NCBI GenBank assembly: GCA_015661395.1
Contig: JACWML010000008.1
Location: 1-53,117 of the forward strand
Direction of reading: 5' to 3'
DNA from: Methanomicrobia archaeon
GTDB lineage: Archaea; Halobacteriota; Bog-38; Methanoflorentales; Methanoflorentaceae
Length of the DNA stretch: 53,117 bases
The number at the start of each line of letters is the position of its first letter. Position 1 is the stretch's first letter. Below, piece after piece: positions 17,789-26,341 of the stretch. The notes below the pieces were generated by a model. That model was not told the origin of the DNA. It did not search any database and saw only the letters and a program-made list of their open reading frames with translations. Both the position numbers and the translations under genes were made by a program.

Positions 17789-18382
17789 TCAAAGAACGAC
17801 TTCGATTCGATAAATTATCGCGTCTACGTATCGTACTGCATCTTTATGAAACTTAAAGGTATGTGCAATGGGCAGTTTGACCGTTATTGCGTCAGTAACG
17901 CGGTGCGGCTCGAGATAGCACCGCACAAAGCCGTTTACGACGGCATTGTGAAGCAAGTAGACGACTTTTCCCACACGCACTGACTTGCTTAAGAACGGCC
18001 TATCACTGCTTCGCCTCTGGGCTCCGAAGGGAGGATTCATCACGACCGTGTCGAACGAACCTTCAAAGGATTCTATGCTGCTATTTAGCCAAGACACCTG
18101 CACACCGAGTAGCTTCGCGTTCGCTCGAGCGACCTCTAGTGCTCGCTCGTCCGAATCAACGCCCGTCGCAATGCCCCCTAGCAGCTCCGCGCCTAGGGCA
18201 AGGATACCGGTCCCGCAGCCCAAATCCACCACTGTCAGACCAGCGATGTCACCTCGCATATAGGCAAAATAAAGAAGCTGGGCGGCAATGGGTGCTGAAG
18301 TGGTATATTGTTCGCGCGCCGCGGAAGGGGATGTAAACGCTTGCACCTGTTCGAGGATGATTTCAAGCTGACGTTGTCTCAT
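17789..18382 (-). CDS. METTL5-like rRNA/RNA N6-adenine methyltransferase
   Basis: A 197-residue SAM methyltransferase. Seen: LEQVQAFTSPSAAREQYTTSAPIAA (the family's N-terminal signature), VVDLGCGTGILALGAELLG (motif I), GVDSDERAL and the amino-methyltransferase motif VVMNPPFGAQR, then F..S (residues near LHNA). Eukaryotic METTL5 makes one m6A in 18S rRNA; an equivalent small-subunit rRNA target in archaea is inference. Conserved beside csl4. Confidence 0.87.
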   Translation of the reverse strand: MRQRQLEIILEQVQAFTSPSAAREQYTTSAPIAAQLLYFAYMRGDIAGLTVVDLGCGTGILALGAELLGGIATGVDSDERALEVARANAKLLGVQVSWLNSSIESFEGSFDTVVMNPPFGAQRRSSDRPFLSKSVRVGKVVYLLHNAVVNGFVRCYLEPHRVTDAITVKLPIAHTFKFHKDAVRYVDAIIYRIEVVL

Positions 18383-18467
18383 CTTGATACCGTAGAGAGA
18401 AGTGGAACGCGCTGTGCGACGGCAAAATTACGGCGATTGCGAGGCGCTATTCCAGTTGGCGGGAGAC

Positions 18468-19442
18468 TTATCGCTTTCTGCTCAACACGTATGCTACAAG
18501 AGTCAATCCGGCTAACGCAATGGGTATTTCGAACCCCGGGAGGGGATTGCCGCTCGAACCGCTTGATTGGGCCGTCGCGCTACTCTGCGCAGTGCCGTTG
18601 GCGTTCTGGTTCGTTGATGTTGGCGCAATATTAACCGCCGTGTTGACTCCGGCGTAAGCTGTTGCTTGCGTAGTCAAATTGCCTGCCGGATTAGTGCCTG
18701 TTACGGTGATGCTAAGTGTTTGGTTATTTGCAAGCGTTTTGCTCGCGATTCCTGTCCAGTCCAGCTGCTGGTGATGCACTACGTTGGGCTGAACGGAGGT
18801 GTCACTAGCACTTCCCGTGATTTGGCTTAAATTAGCTGAAAACAGACTTTCTACTTGTGTATAGTTGACGCCAGGGTTTTCAGTCGTAGGATTATCTGTC
18901 TGGTGACAGAGGCGACAATTACCCGTTACCATGGCAATGACAGAGAAAGAGTTCCCTGCGTTGACGAGCCCTTTGGCGGAGATTCCTTGTGATCCATAAA
19001 TTGTTGGAACGAGGTTCAGCGGCGCGTTGTTAACAGTCAACTCAGTTGTCCTCGTGGGTCCGTAAGGATCCTCTGCCCTAACGATGTACTGCCCAGGTGA
19101 GAGCTGCGGAGTCATCCACGAGAACAGTATGAAACCATTGGTGGTGTTGTCAGCGTCGAGCGCCCCGCCGTCGGTGACGTTCGCTATTTTCACCCACGAC
19201 GAGCCGGCGTCGTCGGCCTTGCCGTTTCCGTTTTGGTCGTAGTAATAAGATAACGTGACCGTGCTTCCGTTTCGCGCCACGTTCGCCGACACGAGGACCC
19301 TGTCACCTGAACTGACGGTTGTGGGTTGAAGTTGTATGATCGTCGTTGCGGATGTAGGGGTTATGACAGCGCTTATTATCACCAATACCGCGATTGAAGA
19401 TAGGAGTAGCAGCGTCATTTTGTTCGCCGAGCAGCGTGGCAT
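18468..19442 (-). CDS. secreted PGF-CTERM protein with one CxxCH haem-type motif
   Basis: A 324-residue exported protein of unknown function. Signal peptide at about 9-32 (MTLLLLSSIAVL to TSA). Residues 69-80 (DQNGNGKADD) look like a calcium loop between beta-sandwich segments. CRLCH at 176-180 is a c-type haem-binding motif, the only one. A Ser/Gln/Thr-rich linker leads to LPGFEIP at 301-307, a hydrophobic helix and a basic end: a PGF-CTERM signal for archaeosortase. Several N-x-S/T sites fit N-glycosylation. ATG 19442 follows a GGAGGT site by 7 nt and a TTTTATATATG promoter element near 19487-19497; an in-frame upstream start at 19487 lies on that element. Confidence 0.8.
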   Translation of the reverse strand: MPRCSANKMTLLLLSSIAVLVIISAVITPTSATTIIQLQPTTVSSGDRVLVSANVARNGSTVTLSYYYDQNGNGKADDAGSSWVKIANVTDGGALDADNTTNGFILFSWMTPQLSPGQYIVRAEDPYGPTRTTELTVNNAPLNLVPTIYGSQGISAKGLVNAGNSFSVIAMVTGNCRLCHQTDNPTTENPGVNYTQVESLFSANLSQITGSASDTSVQPNVVHHQQLDWTGIASKTLANNQTLSITVTGTNPAGNLTTQATAYAGVNTAVNIAPTSTNQNANGTAQSSATAQSSGSSGNPLPGFEIPIALAGLTLVAYVLSRKR

Positions 19443-19605
19443 CCTGGTTACCTCCAATAGTTTCTCAACCATTATCGGCAAGTTCATATATAAAACATTC
19501 GAGTGTCCTAATGCGGCACAATCGTTATAATCAAGAACACGAGCCGCAGAATTGCTGAATCGACGAGATACGTTTATTACTGTCGAGAACGCTAAAAAGA
19601 ATAAG

Positions 19606-21684
19606 ATGAATGACTTCTTTTATCCGAGATCGATAGCCATCATTGGCGCCGCCCGAGAAGAGGACAAAGTGGGACATTCGGTGTTGAAGAACCTCCTCGA
19701 TGCCAATTTCCAAGGAGAACTTGTTCCCGTCAACCCGAACGCCGATGAGATTTTAGGGTTAAAAACTTTTCACACGGCAAAGAAGGTCGATCTCGCAGTC
19801 ATAGTCGTTCCAGCAAAAATCGTCCCTGCTGTTTTGGAAGAATCAGCGCGCGTCGGCGTAAAGGCATCAGTAATCATATCAGCAGGATTTCGAGAATCTG
19901 GCGCTCAAGGCGCGAAGCTCGAGGCTCAAATTCGGGAGATATCCAAAAAATATGGGATTCGAATCGTCGGTCCCAACTGCTTGGGCATCATGAGCACTGG
20001 TGCCAACTTGAACGCTTCCTTCGCGAGCGAGTATCCGGTCAAAGGTGGCATTTCACTAATATCGCAAAGTGGGGCAATCTGCACGTCTTTTCTCGACTGG
20101 GCGGCTACTGAAAGCCTTGGCTTTGACAAATTAGTGAGTGTCGGAAACAAGGTCGATGTAGCTGAAGCTGAGCTTTTGGATTACATCGCACGCGATCCTT
20201 CGACGCGCGTTGTTGCGCTCTATGTCGAGGGTATTGATAATGGGCGCGAGTTTATGCGGGTCGCGAAAGAGGATTCGAGGCTCAAGCCCGTTATTGCGCT
20301 CAAAGCCGGCCGGACCGATATGGGGGCCAAGGCAGCCTCATCTCATACTGGCGCGCTCGCCGGCTCAGATGCCACATATGACGCAGCATTCAAACAGTCA
20401 GGGATTTTACGGGTGAATTCGATTGACGAATTCTTCGACAGCGCGAAAGCCTTCTCGCGCTGCCCGATTCCGAAAATTCCCGGTGTAGCTATCATAACGA
20501 ATGCAGGAGGGCCGGGCGTGCTCGCGAGCGACGCCAGCGGCGAGTGCGGCGTGCCGCTGGCGAACTTCACCAAGGAGACAATAGAAGCACTGCGAAACGC
20601 GCTACCTCAAGAGAGCAACATCTACAACCCGATTGACATTCTCGGGGATGCGAAGCCGCGCCGATATGTAGCGACGCTCGAGATCATATTGGCCGATCAA
20701 AATGTCGGCACAGTAATCCTGCTTCTCACCCCACAAGCTATGACGGAACCAGAAGAGACCGCCAACCTGATCAACAAGCTATCGTTGCACGCAAGCAAAC
20801 CTATCATTACCTCGTTCATTGGAGGAAAAGAGCTGAGCAAGGCGCGCGAAAAGTTAAAACGCGGCAGCGCGGCGAACTTTAACAGTCCGGAAACCGCCGT
20901 CAGGGCGGCGCGTAACCTCATCAAGTTCAGGGAGATTGCGACATCCTCAGAGGGCGCATCGACGCAGCTAAGAAGCGGGCAGAACCGTGCTGCTTCTCTA
21001 CGCCTTGAAGGAGTTCGGTCTGAGGGACGAACGACTTTAACAGAAGAAGAAGGCCAAGACGTGCTGCGAGCTTACGGGATCAAAGTCCCTAGAGAGAGAG
21101 TCGTTACTCGGCGGGACAAAGTCATTAACGCGGCACGCGAGATCGGATATCCTGTCGTCATAAAGGTGAGCTCGCCAGACATTACCCACAAGACCGACGT
21201 AGGGGGGGTCATCACGGGCATAAGCAACGACAGGGCGGCTAAAAACGCTTTCGATCAAATATATGCCAACATCAACAAGCGCATGCCCCAGGCACGTATC
21301 GGAGGGGTGATAATCCAAGAGATGGTTCAGGGCGAGGAGGTCATCGTTGGGGTCACTTGCGATCCCCAATTCGGACCCTTTATCACCTTCGGGTTAGGGG
21401 GCTTGTATGTGGAAGTGCTAAAAGATGTGTCGCATAGGTTGGCGCCAATAACCGTCGCCGAAGCAAAGCAGATGATTTCAGAAGTCAAATCATACCCGAT
21501 TCTGTTGGGTGCGCGCGGCAGAAAGGCCCTCGATATCAACGCGGTGGCCGACACGATCGTGCGGGTCAGCCAAATCAGCCAGGACTTCGAAGAAATCCAA
21601 GAAATAGAGATCAACCCGCTGATGGTTCAAGAAGATGGCTGCATTGCAGTGGACGCGCTCGTGGTGATAAGCGGGAAACCGTAG
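19606..21684 (+). CDS. acetyl-CoA synthetase (ADP-forming), alpha-beta fusion
   Basis: A 692-residue enzyme interconverting acetyl-CoA (or another acyl-CoA), ADP and phosphate with acetate, CoA and ATP. The alpha part (about 1-450) has a CoA-binding Rossmann domain (FYPRSIAIIGAARE) and a ligase domain with the phosphohistidine His247 in SSHTGALAG. The beta part (about 470-692) is an ATP-grasp domain (GYPVVIKVSSPDITHKTDVGG, of which TDVGGV is diagnostic; EIEINPLMV). ATG 19606 lies about 30 nt after CGTTTATTAC, so transcription is probably leaderless. A DRTGG-domain gene follows after 31 nt. In methanogen relatives it can conserve energy or activate acetate. Confidence 0.92.
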   Translation: MNDFFYPRSIAIIGAAREEDKVGHSVLKNLLDANFQGELVPVNPNADEILGLKTFHTAKKVDLAVIVVPAKIVPAVLEESARVGVKASVIISAGFRESGAQGAKLEAQIREISKKYGIRIVGPNCLGIMSTGANLNASFASEYPVKGGISLISQSGAICTSFLDWAATESLGFDKLVSVGNKVDVAEAELLDYIARDPSTRVVALYVEGIDNGREFMRVAKEDSRLKPVIALKAGRTDMGAKAASSHTGALAGSDATYDAAFKQSGILRVNSIDEFFDSAKAFSRCPIPKIPGVAIITNAGGPGVLASDASGECGVPLANFTKETIEALRNALPQESNIYNPIDILGDAKPRRYVATLEIILADQNVGTVILLLTPQAMTEPEETANLINKLSLHASKPIITSFIGGKELSKAREKLKRGSAANFNSPETAVRAARNLIKFREIATSSEGASTQLRSGQNRAASLRLEGVRSEGRTTLTEEEGQDVLRAYGIKVPRERVVTRRDKVINAAREIGYPVVIKVSSPDITHKTDVGGVITGISNDRAAKNAFDQIYANINKRMPQARIGGVIIQEMVQGEEVIVGVTCDPQFGPFITFGLGGLYVEVLKDVSHRLAPITVAEAKQMISEVKSYPILLGARGRKALDINAVADTIVRVSQISQDFEEIQEIEINPLMVQEDGCIAVDALVVISGKP

Positions 21685-21715
21685 TACTAACCGAAAAACT
21701 TGAGAGGTGGATAAC

Positions 21716-22717
21716 TTGGAATCTAAGTGCGATGTACCGACACTTGTTATAAGTTCAGTATCTGAACGCAGTGGCAAAACTATAATCGCTTTAGGCATTG
21801 CTTTGAACTTTATGGGAGTACTGGGCTTCTATAAGCCTATCCGCGAGAATCTCATCGCAATTGACGGAAATTTGGTCGAGGAGGACGCGTATCTGATGAG
21901 GAACGTCCTCAACTTAGAAGAAGAGTCGTTACTTTCGCCTTTTACATATAATCTATTTAAAGGCATCAAAGCTGAGGACATCATCTGCGGCTTAAACCGC
22001 ATTTGCGGCGACAAGCAGGCAGTTTTGCTCGAGGGGACGAAAGACATTAGCACGGGCTTCATTCACGACATTTCAAGCATCCAGCTTGCTCGAAAACTCG
22101 ACACCGAGATCTTACTCGTGACCGATATATACTCGCTTGATAAGGTAGCAATGACCAAACTACTTCTCGAAAAGCTCAAGGTCAGGCTCAAAGGTGTTGT
22201 ATTGAATCAATCACAAGATCCTGGATTCGAAAACTACATGATTAAACGAGGAATAAAAATTGTCGGGTCAATCCCGTTTTTAAAGGAGTTGAAAGCCCTT
22301 CACGCCTACGAAATAGCCGAAGAACTTGGTGGAGAAGTCATAGTCGAGGGAGAGGACCGCCTCATCGAGAAGGTCCTGATCGGGGCCATGACGCCGGAAT
22401 CGGCACTCAAATACTTCAGACAGGTTCCCGCGAAGGCGGTGATCACTGGAGGTGACAGAGCCGATTTGCAGCTTGCCGCGTTGTCGACTTCGACGTCGTG
22501 CCTTGTGCTAACTGGAGGACTATACCCCGCTAATCACGTGATTGCGCGAGCCCAAGAACTTGGTGTAAGTGTGATCCTAGTTCACCTAGACACGCTTACG
22601 GCAGCCGAACGCGTAGAGAGACTTACAGCACGCATTGATCCGTCCGACAGCCGCAAAATCGGCTTGATAAAAGAAACCGTTCGACAGAACCTCGACACCG
22701 ATGCACTATGGCGGTAA
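21716..22717 (+). CDS. P-loop/DRTGG-domain protein (phosphotransacetylase N-terminal-like)
   Basis: A 333-residue cytoplasmic protein. The N-terminal half is a dethiobiotin-synthetase-like P-loop domain (VISSVSERSGKTIIALG, where SERSGKT is the Walker A; LLVTDIYSLDK; GVVLNQ). The C-terminal 120 residues are a DRTGG domain (VLIGAMTPESALKYFR, AVITGGDRADLQLAAL). This pair forms the regulatory N-terminus of some bacterial phosphotransacetylases. TTG 21716 has a GAGGTGG site 5 nt upstream; GTG 21707 lies on that site. Directly downstream of the ADP-forming acetyl-CoA synthetase, it probably regulates or assists acetyl-CoA/acetate metabolism; this is inference. Confidence 0.82.
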   Translation: MESKCDVPTLVISSVSERSGKTIIALGIALNFMGVLGFYKPIRENLIAIDGNLVEEDAYLMRNVLNLEEESLLSPFTYNLFKGIKAEDIICGLNRICGDKQAVLLEGTKDISTGFIHDISSIQLARKLDTEILLVTDIYSLDKVAMTKLLLEKLKVRLKGVVLNQSQDPGFENYMIKRGIKIVGSIPFLKELKALHAYEIAEELGGEVIVEGEDRLIEKVLIGAMTPESALKYFRQVPAKAVITGGDRADLQLAALSTSTSCLVLTGGLYPANHVIARAQELGVSVILVHLDTLTAAERVERLTARIDPSDSRKIGLIKETVRQNLDTDALWR

Positions 22718-22777
22718 CGCTTTCGGAGCACGACGACGTGCACTCGATTAGAAATGATTTCAGCCGAACGAGAGTGG

Positions 22778-23839
22778 CTAAGCGCCTCTCTTTCCTCGTA
22801 TCTTGTTCCTCAGTGCCTTTTTCGACGTCACATCGCCGACAACAAACCCATCAGCATCGAATTGCGGCACGTCCTCGGTTGAACGCGGAGAATTTTTCGC
22901 CCGGGTTCTTTCAGGGTCTTCAGGCGCCCGTTCAGACGCGTCCACTTTTATCCTTCTAGCCGGCCGTCGTTCAGAGACTGCGTCAGACGCACTGTCGTGT
23001 GAGCGGGCTGCTGGGGGTGACTCATAACTCATTGCAGGAGGATCAAACACGCCGCTGCCTCCAGCTGGATAGCCGTCTCTCCTGAAATGATCTTCCTCGT
23101 AGCGGTCTTCTCCCGACCTGTTTTGCGAGAAGACAAAAAAGAGCGCGATGGTTATGAGCGCTGTAATGGCGATTACAAAATATACCCAGCTATTGAGATG
23201 GGTTAGGATATCGCCAGCGTTATTCGTCTGACTCCCGGGATCTCCTGCTTTTCCTGCTGCTGCGCTAGCAGTGGTGGGGCTTGCGATTACGAGCGTTGCC
23301 GCGTTTTGCTGTGTATCATAAGGGGGCGTCGCCTGATTTGATGGGTCGGTGCCGTTCTTATAAACGACCACACCTATCGTATAGCTACCCACTGGCAAAC
23401 TCTTTGGCGTGAACGTTACGGAACGCGTTTCGTCCACCTTTAACGCTACGACGGCGCTGTCTGAGGTGACGTTGGTGCCCGCCATGTCCTTATAAATGAC
23501 GTCAACTCGGACCCCATTGAGAGCGACATTCCCGTTCTGTAGCGTAACGATAACTTGTGGCGTCGCAGCAGATTGTCCAGTAGTAGAAGTTTTTACCGCG
23601 GCGATTTTGACAGACGGCGCCGCGGCTTGTTGCGGCGCTAACGGATTGACGTCTTCTAACCGCTTTGTGAAGTTGTTGTATAGGCTGTCAATTTGGTTGA
23701 AAATGTTGCCGCCCGTGTCTAGCTGTGCGACAGTTGCTTGGTGTGGGACGACGACTGTCGCTTCTGCTAGTGGTGCAAATGCTATAAGCGCGATAAATGC
23801 CCAACTCAGTGACAGTGCAAGCAACGCGAATCGACGCAT
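22778..23839 (-). CDS. single-pass membrane protein with beta-sandwich ectodomain
   Basis: A 353-residue protein of unknown function. Signal peptide 1-27 ending AEA. An ectodomain (28-217) holds one Ig-like/CARDB-like unit (VKIAAVKTSTTG, LNGVRVDVIYKD, SVTFTPKSLPVGSYTIGVVV). A single membrane helix spans about 218-238. The 115-residue tail is strongly charged and low in complexity (RYEEDHFRRD, SERRPARRIKVDASER) and ends basic, so it should lie in the cytoplasm. No PGF tail. Such topology suits an envelope sensor or a link between S-layer and cytoplasm. It is alone on the minus strand. Confidence 0.7.
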   Translation of the reverse strand: MRRFALLALSLSWAFIALIAFAPLAEATVVVPHQATVAQLDTGGNIFNQIDSLYNNFTKRLEDVNPLAPQQAAAPSVKIAAVKTSTTGQSAATPQVIVTLQNGNVALNGVRVDVIYKDMAGTNVTSDSAVVALKVDETRSVTFTPKSLPVGSYTIGVVVYKNGTDPSNQATPPYDTQQNAATLVIASPTTASAAAGKAGDPGSQTNNAGDILTHLNSWVYFVIAITALITIALFFVFSQNRSGEDRYEEDHFRRDGYPAGGSGVFDPPAMSYESPPAARSHDSASDAVSERRPARRIKVDASERAPEDPERTRAKNSPRSTEDVPQFDADGFVVGDVTSKKALRNKIRGKRGA

Positions 23840-23950
23840 ATCCTAAATCAGCCTTCTTCTTTGCGGGTACGTACTGTTCTGAGGACTTAACGATTGTGTA
23901 TGGCACGCTGCGTCACGCGGAATTACAACGACGGGGGCGAAAGCACTCAC

Positions 23951-23989
23951 TATAAAAAAAGCCGCGTTGGTGTTATTGCCTTTAAAGGC
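23951..23989. promoter_or_regulatory. AT-rich element and 12-bp palindrome upstream of the membrane protein gene
   Basis: TATAAAAAAAG at 23951-23961 reads as a TATA-like box on either strand, and GCCTTTAAAGGC at 23978-23989 is a perfect palindrome. The region lies between the CBS gene end (24028) and the membrane-protein start (23839). It could hold the CBS terminator, the promoter of the membrane-protein gene with a leader of about 85 nt, and an operator. Confidence 0.35.
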
Positions 23990-24027
23990 TTAACTTTTTA
24001 AAGCACGCGGTTGAACGCACCACCCGT

Positions 24028-24864
24028 TTAAAGGAAGACTTTGACGAGGTCTGAATCCTTTATGATCCCTTCAAGTTTTTCGTCTGCGGTGACAACGGGC
24101 AAAAGCTCAACGTCGAAACGCCGCATTTGTCTCGCGCATTCGCTTATTCCTGTTTTGTGATAAATTGATTCGTACTCGGCCATCATTATATCCTTTACCG
24201 GCACGCTCGGAAGCTCTACTCTGGAAACACCATAGTACAGACTCATCGTGTCCCTGACCGCTTCCCAGGTCCACGCGTCCTCATCCGAGCCGGCGGATAG
24301 ATCCGCCTTTTCGATTGTATCTTCGATTTTGCTGGCTTTTAAAAGGGCGCTTTCTGTAACGATGCCGACAACCCTGTTTGCCGAGTCAAGCACTGGGCTC
24401 GCGTCGGCATTTGCAAGTTTCATGATTTCGCCTACAACATCAACGGGCGTCATCTCCCAAACTGCGACTATTTCGCGAATGATATAATCATCAACGGGTG
24501 TCCCAATATCCATATCCGCTATCGCGCCTACAATATCCGTTACCGTAATGAAACCGACGAGTTCTGAGTCATCCACAACTGGCATCCGCCTGATGGTATT
24601 TTCTACGAGAATACGAGCCGCATCGTTGATGGTCGCATTCGGAGACACAAAAACGGGCTGTCTTGTCATGAGAAGTGCTATTTGGTCCTCCTCAGGGTTT
24701 CGAAATATGTCTCCTCTCGTGACTATGCCTACAAGCTTGTGATTCTTCACAACAGGTAAGCTCGTTATCCCTTTGTCCTTCATAATTTTGAGAGCCGTAT
24801 CTCGCGATCCTGGAACCTCAACGAAGACAACGTCCCCCGTCATCACATCTTCGACTCTTATCAT
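24028..24864 (-). CDS. protein of four CBS domains
   Basis: A 278-residue cytoplasmic protein made of two Bateman modules. Each CBS unit is visible by its Gly-Ile-Val/Thr end: LVGIVTRGDI, LVGFITVTDIV, VVGIVTESALL and LEGIIKDSDLV. Such modules bind adenosine ligands (AMP, ATP, SAM) and regulate a partner. About 40 residues between repeats 3 and 4 (SAGSDEDAWTWEAVRD) are atypical. ATG 24864 has GAGGT 6 nt upstream, and GGGTATTTATG at 24940-24950 is a likely TATA box, giving a leader of about 50 nt. Related four-CBS proteins are frequent in methanogens; the partner is unknown. Confidence 0.88.
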   Translation of the reverse strand: MIRVEDVMTGDVVFVEVPGSRDTALKIMKDKGITSLPVVKNHKLVGIVTRGDIFRNPEEDQIALLMTRQPVFVSPNATINDAARILVENTIRRMPVVDDSELVGFITVTDIVGAIADMDIGTPVDDYIIREIVAVWEMTPVDVVGEIMKLANADASPVLDSANRVVGIVTESALLKASKIEDTIEKADLSAGSDEDAWTWEAVRDTMSLYYGVSRVELPSVPVKDIMMAEYESIYHKTGISECARQMRRFDVELLPVVTADEKLEGIIKDSDLVKVFL

Positions 24865-25032
24865 CTTGGAACCTCAGTACCCGCGGCGGAATTCGGTGCC
24901 GACGGGTCATGAACGCGTAGCTTTGAAATCGGTAGCATAAATACCCATTCGCAGCACCCACCAATCTGAGCACGTGTGCGTGTTGCCTGCTGGCCGCGAA
25001 GCCTCGCAGGCTCTAGTTGTCGAAACTCACGT

Positions 25033-26133
25033 TTAAGCACCTCGCCCTCCGTGAGTGAAAAGAGCGATGTCATCGGGACGAGCTCTCCTAACCACGCTAC
25101 TTATAATGTTCTTAGTCCCGAAGAGGTTGTTTGACCGGTCGTTGAGGACTAGGAGACTAGCTTTCTTGCCAAGATCAATAGAGCCGATTTCGTTAGCAAC
25201 CCCCATTATCCTAGCATTGTTTAGCGTTGCCATTTCGAGCACTTTGCGGTCGTCGCGCAAAAACGCTTTTGAGGTGAACTCCATTTCTGCAAACATGTTG
25301 AGTGAGTTGAACATCACGTTATCCGTGCCGAGCCCAACGGTGGTCGTCTGCAGCATTTGAGCTATTGGTGGATGCAGAAAAGACAATCCGACGCCAGTTA
25401 CCAGGTTTGACCTAGGACACACCACGATGGGAATGCCGCTTTCAATCTGGTGCTTAGATGCGTAGGTCATATGAATGAGACAATCGGGATTCAAAGCGAT
25501 CGCGGAAACAATGTCAGAATCATCTTTTTCGCCTGCGTGAATGGCAACAAACTTGCCGCGTGTTCGTGCCTTGTCGATCATTGCTCTGAGTGATGAACTG
25601 CTGACATCGCGACTTCCACTTACCCCAAGGCCATGCGCGATATCGAGAATGCTATCAATTTCATCTTCTACTATATAATCCCGCCCGTTATTTGGCCGAC
25701 CAAGAATCATCACCTGCACTTTTTTCACTGAGTCGATTGCAGTTTTCAGCGCATTAGCGCCGACGGCACCCCCCTCCCTAAAATCCGCAAGTGCGGTCGT
25801 CCCACTCGCTAGAGCGTCTAGAAGTGACTGCCGCATCGCCTCGATCAAGGCTTTCGGTGCTGCGTCGCGTAGTGCGCGGTGCTTCAACCCGTGAGGAGGT
25901 TTTATGAGAGCATCTAGGCTGTCGAAAGGCACGTCTTTGATTATAGAATCTCCAAGATGGGTATGGGCGTTGATCAAAGCGGGCATGATGATTCCGCTTG
26001 CCCTGCAGTTATCTGGCTTAACATTTGACCGTTCTTCTATCTCGGCGATTCTGCCTGATTCCACGTGGACGTAGCCAGTTATCACTTCAAAATCGCTACC
26101 GTTTAGAATGCTTCCACCGACGACGTAGTCCAT
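25033..26133 (-). CDS. metal-dependent amidohydrolase (ATZ/TRZ/guanine-deaminase-like)
   Basis: A 366-residue TIM-barrel hydrolase of the cytosine/adenosine deaminase-related group. Metal ligands appear in order: NAHTHLGD (His57, His59), AIHAGE, LIHMTYAS and GLGTDN (Asp). Composite beta-sandwich segments flank the barrel (GGSILNGSDFEVITG at the start, LDLGKKASLLVL-type sequence near the end). Shorter than methanogen DadD (about 420 residues, from memory), so a nucleoside or S-adenosylhomocysteine-type deaminase role is only possible. It is divergent from the Sec61-beta gene, 37 bp apart. Confidence 0.83.
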   Translation of the reverse strand: MDYVVGGSILNGSDFEVITGYVHVESGRIAEIEERSNVKPDNCRASGIIMPALINAHTHLGDSIIKDVPFDSLDALIKPPHGLKHRALRDAAPKALIEAMRQSLLDALASGTTALADFREGGAVGANALKTAIDSVKKVQVMILGRPNNGRDYIVEDEIDSILDIAHGLGVSGSRDVSSSSLRAMIDKARTRGKFVAIHAGEKDDSDIVSAIALNPDCLIHMTYASKHQIESGIPIVVCPRSNLVTGVGLSFLHPPIAQMLQTTTVGLGTDNVMFNSLNMFAEMEFTSKAFLRDDRKVLEMATLNNARIMGVANEIGSIDLGKKASLLVLNDRSNNLFGTKNIISSVVRRARPDDIALFTHGGRGA

Positions 26134-26138
26134 AGCAA

Positions 26139-26146
26139 CGTATAAG
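26139..26146 (+). promoter_or_regulatory. TATA box of the Sec61-beta gene
   Basis: CGTATAAG, about 28 nt before ATG 26171, predicts a leaderless mRNA. Confidence 0.55.
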
Positions 26147-26170
26147 TCATAGCAAACTGTATTTGAAACT

Positions 26171-26341
26171 ATGGCGAAAGGGAAGCGCCAAACAGCGGGA
26201 CCTATGTCCAGCGCTGGTTTGGTGCGATACTACGAATCAGAGGATAAGAACGCTATACATATCAACCCTCGCTCAATCCTCGTAGCGTGCGTCCTCTCAG
26301 CAGCAATTATACTGGCGCTGAATTTCATGGTTGCTCGATAG
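26171..26341 (+). CDS. preprotein translocase subunit Sec61-beta (SecG/Sbh homologue)
   Basis: A 56-residue tail-anchored subunit of the archaeal SecYE-beta channel. Seen: MAKGKRQTAGPMSSAGLVRYYE with the family's basic, Gly/Ser-rich start, then IHINPRSILVAC leading into one membrane helix (about 35-54) that ends in VAR. These match archaeal Sec61-beta closely. The promoter at 26139 supports ATG 26171. No other Sec subunit is in the window. Confidence 0.92.
   Translation: MAKGKRQTAGPMSSAGLVRYYESEDKNAIHINPRSILVACVLSAAIILALNFMVAR

Noticed and set aside
24861-25073. 70-codon minus-strand frame between amidohydrolase and CBS genes
   Set aside because: Overlaps the amidohydrolase end and contains the likely TATA box of the CBS gene.
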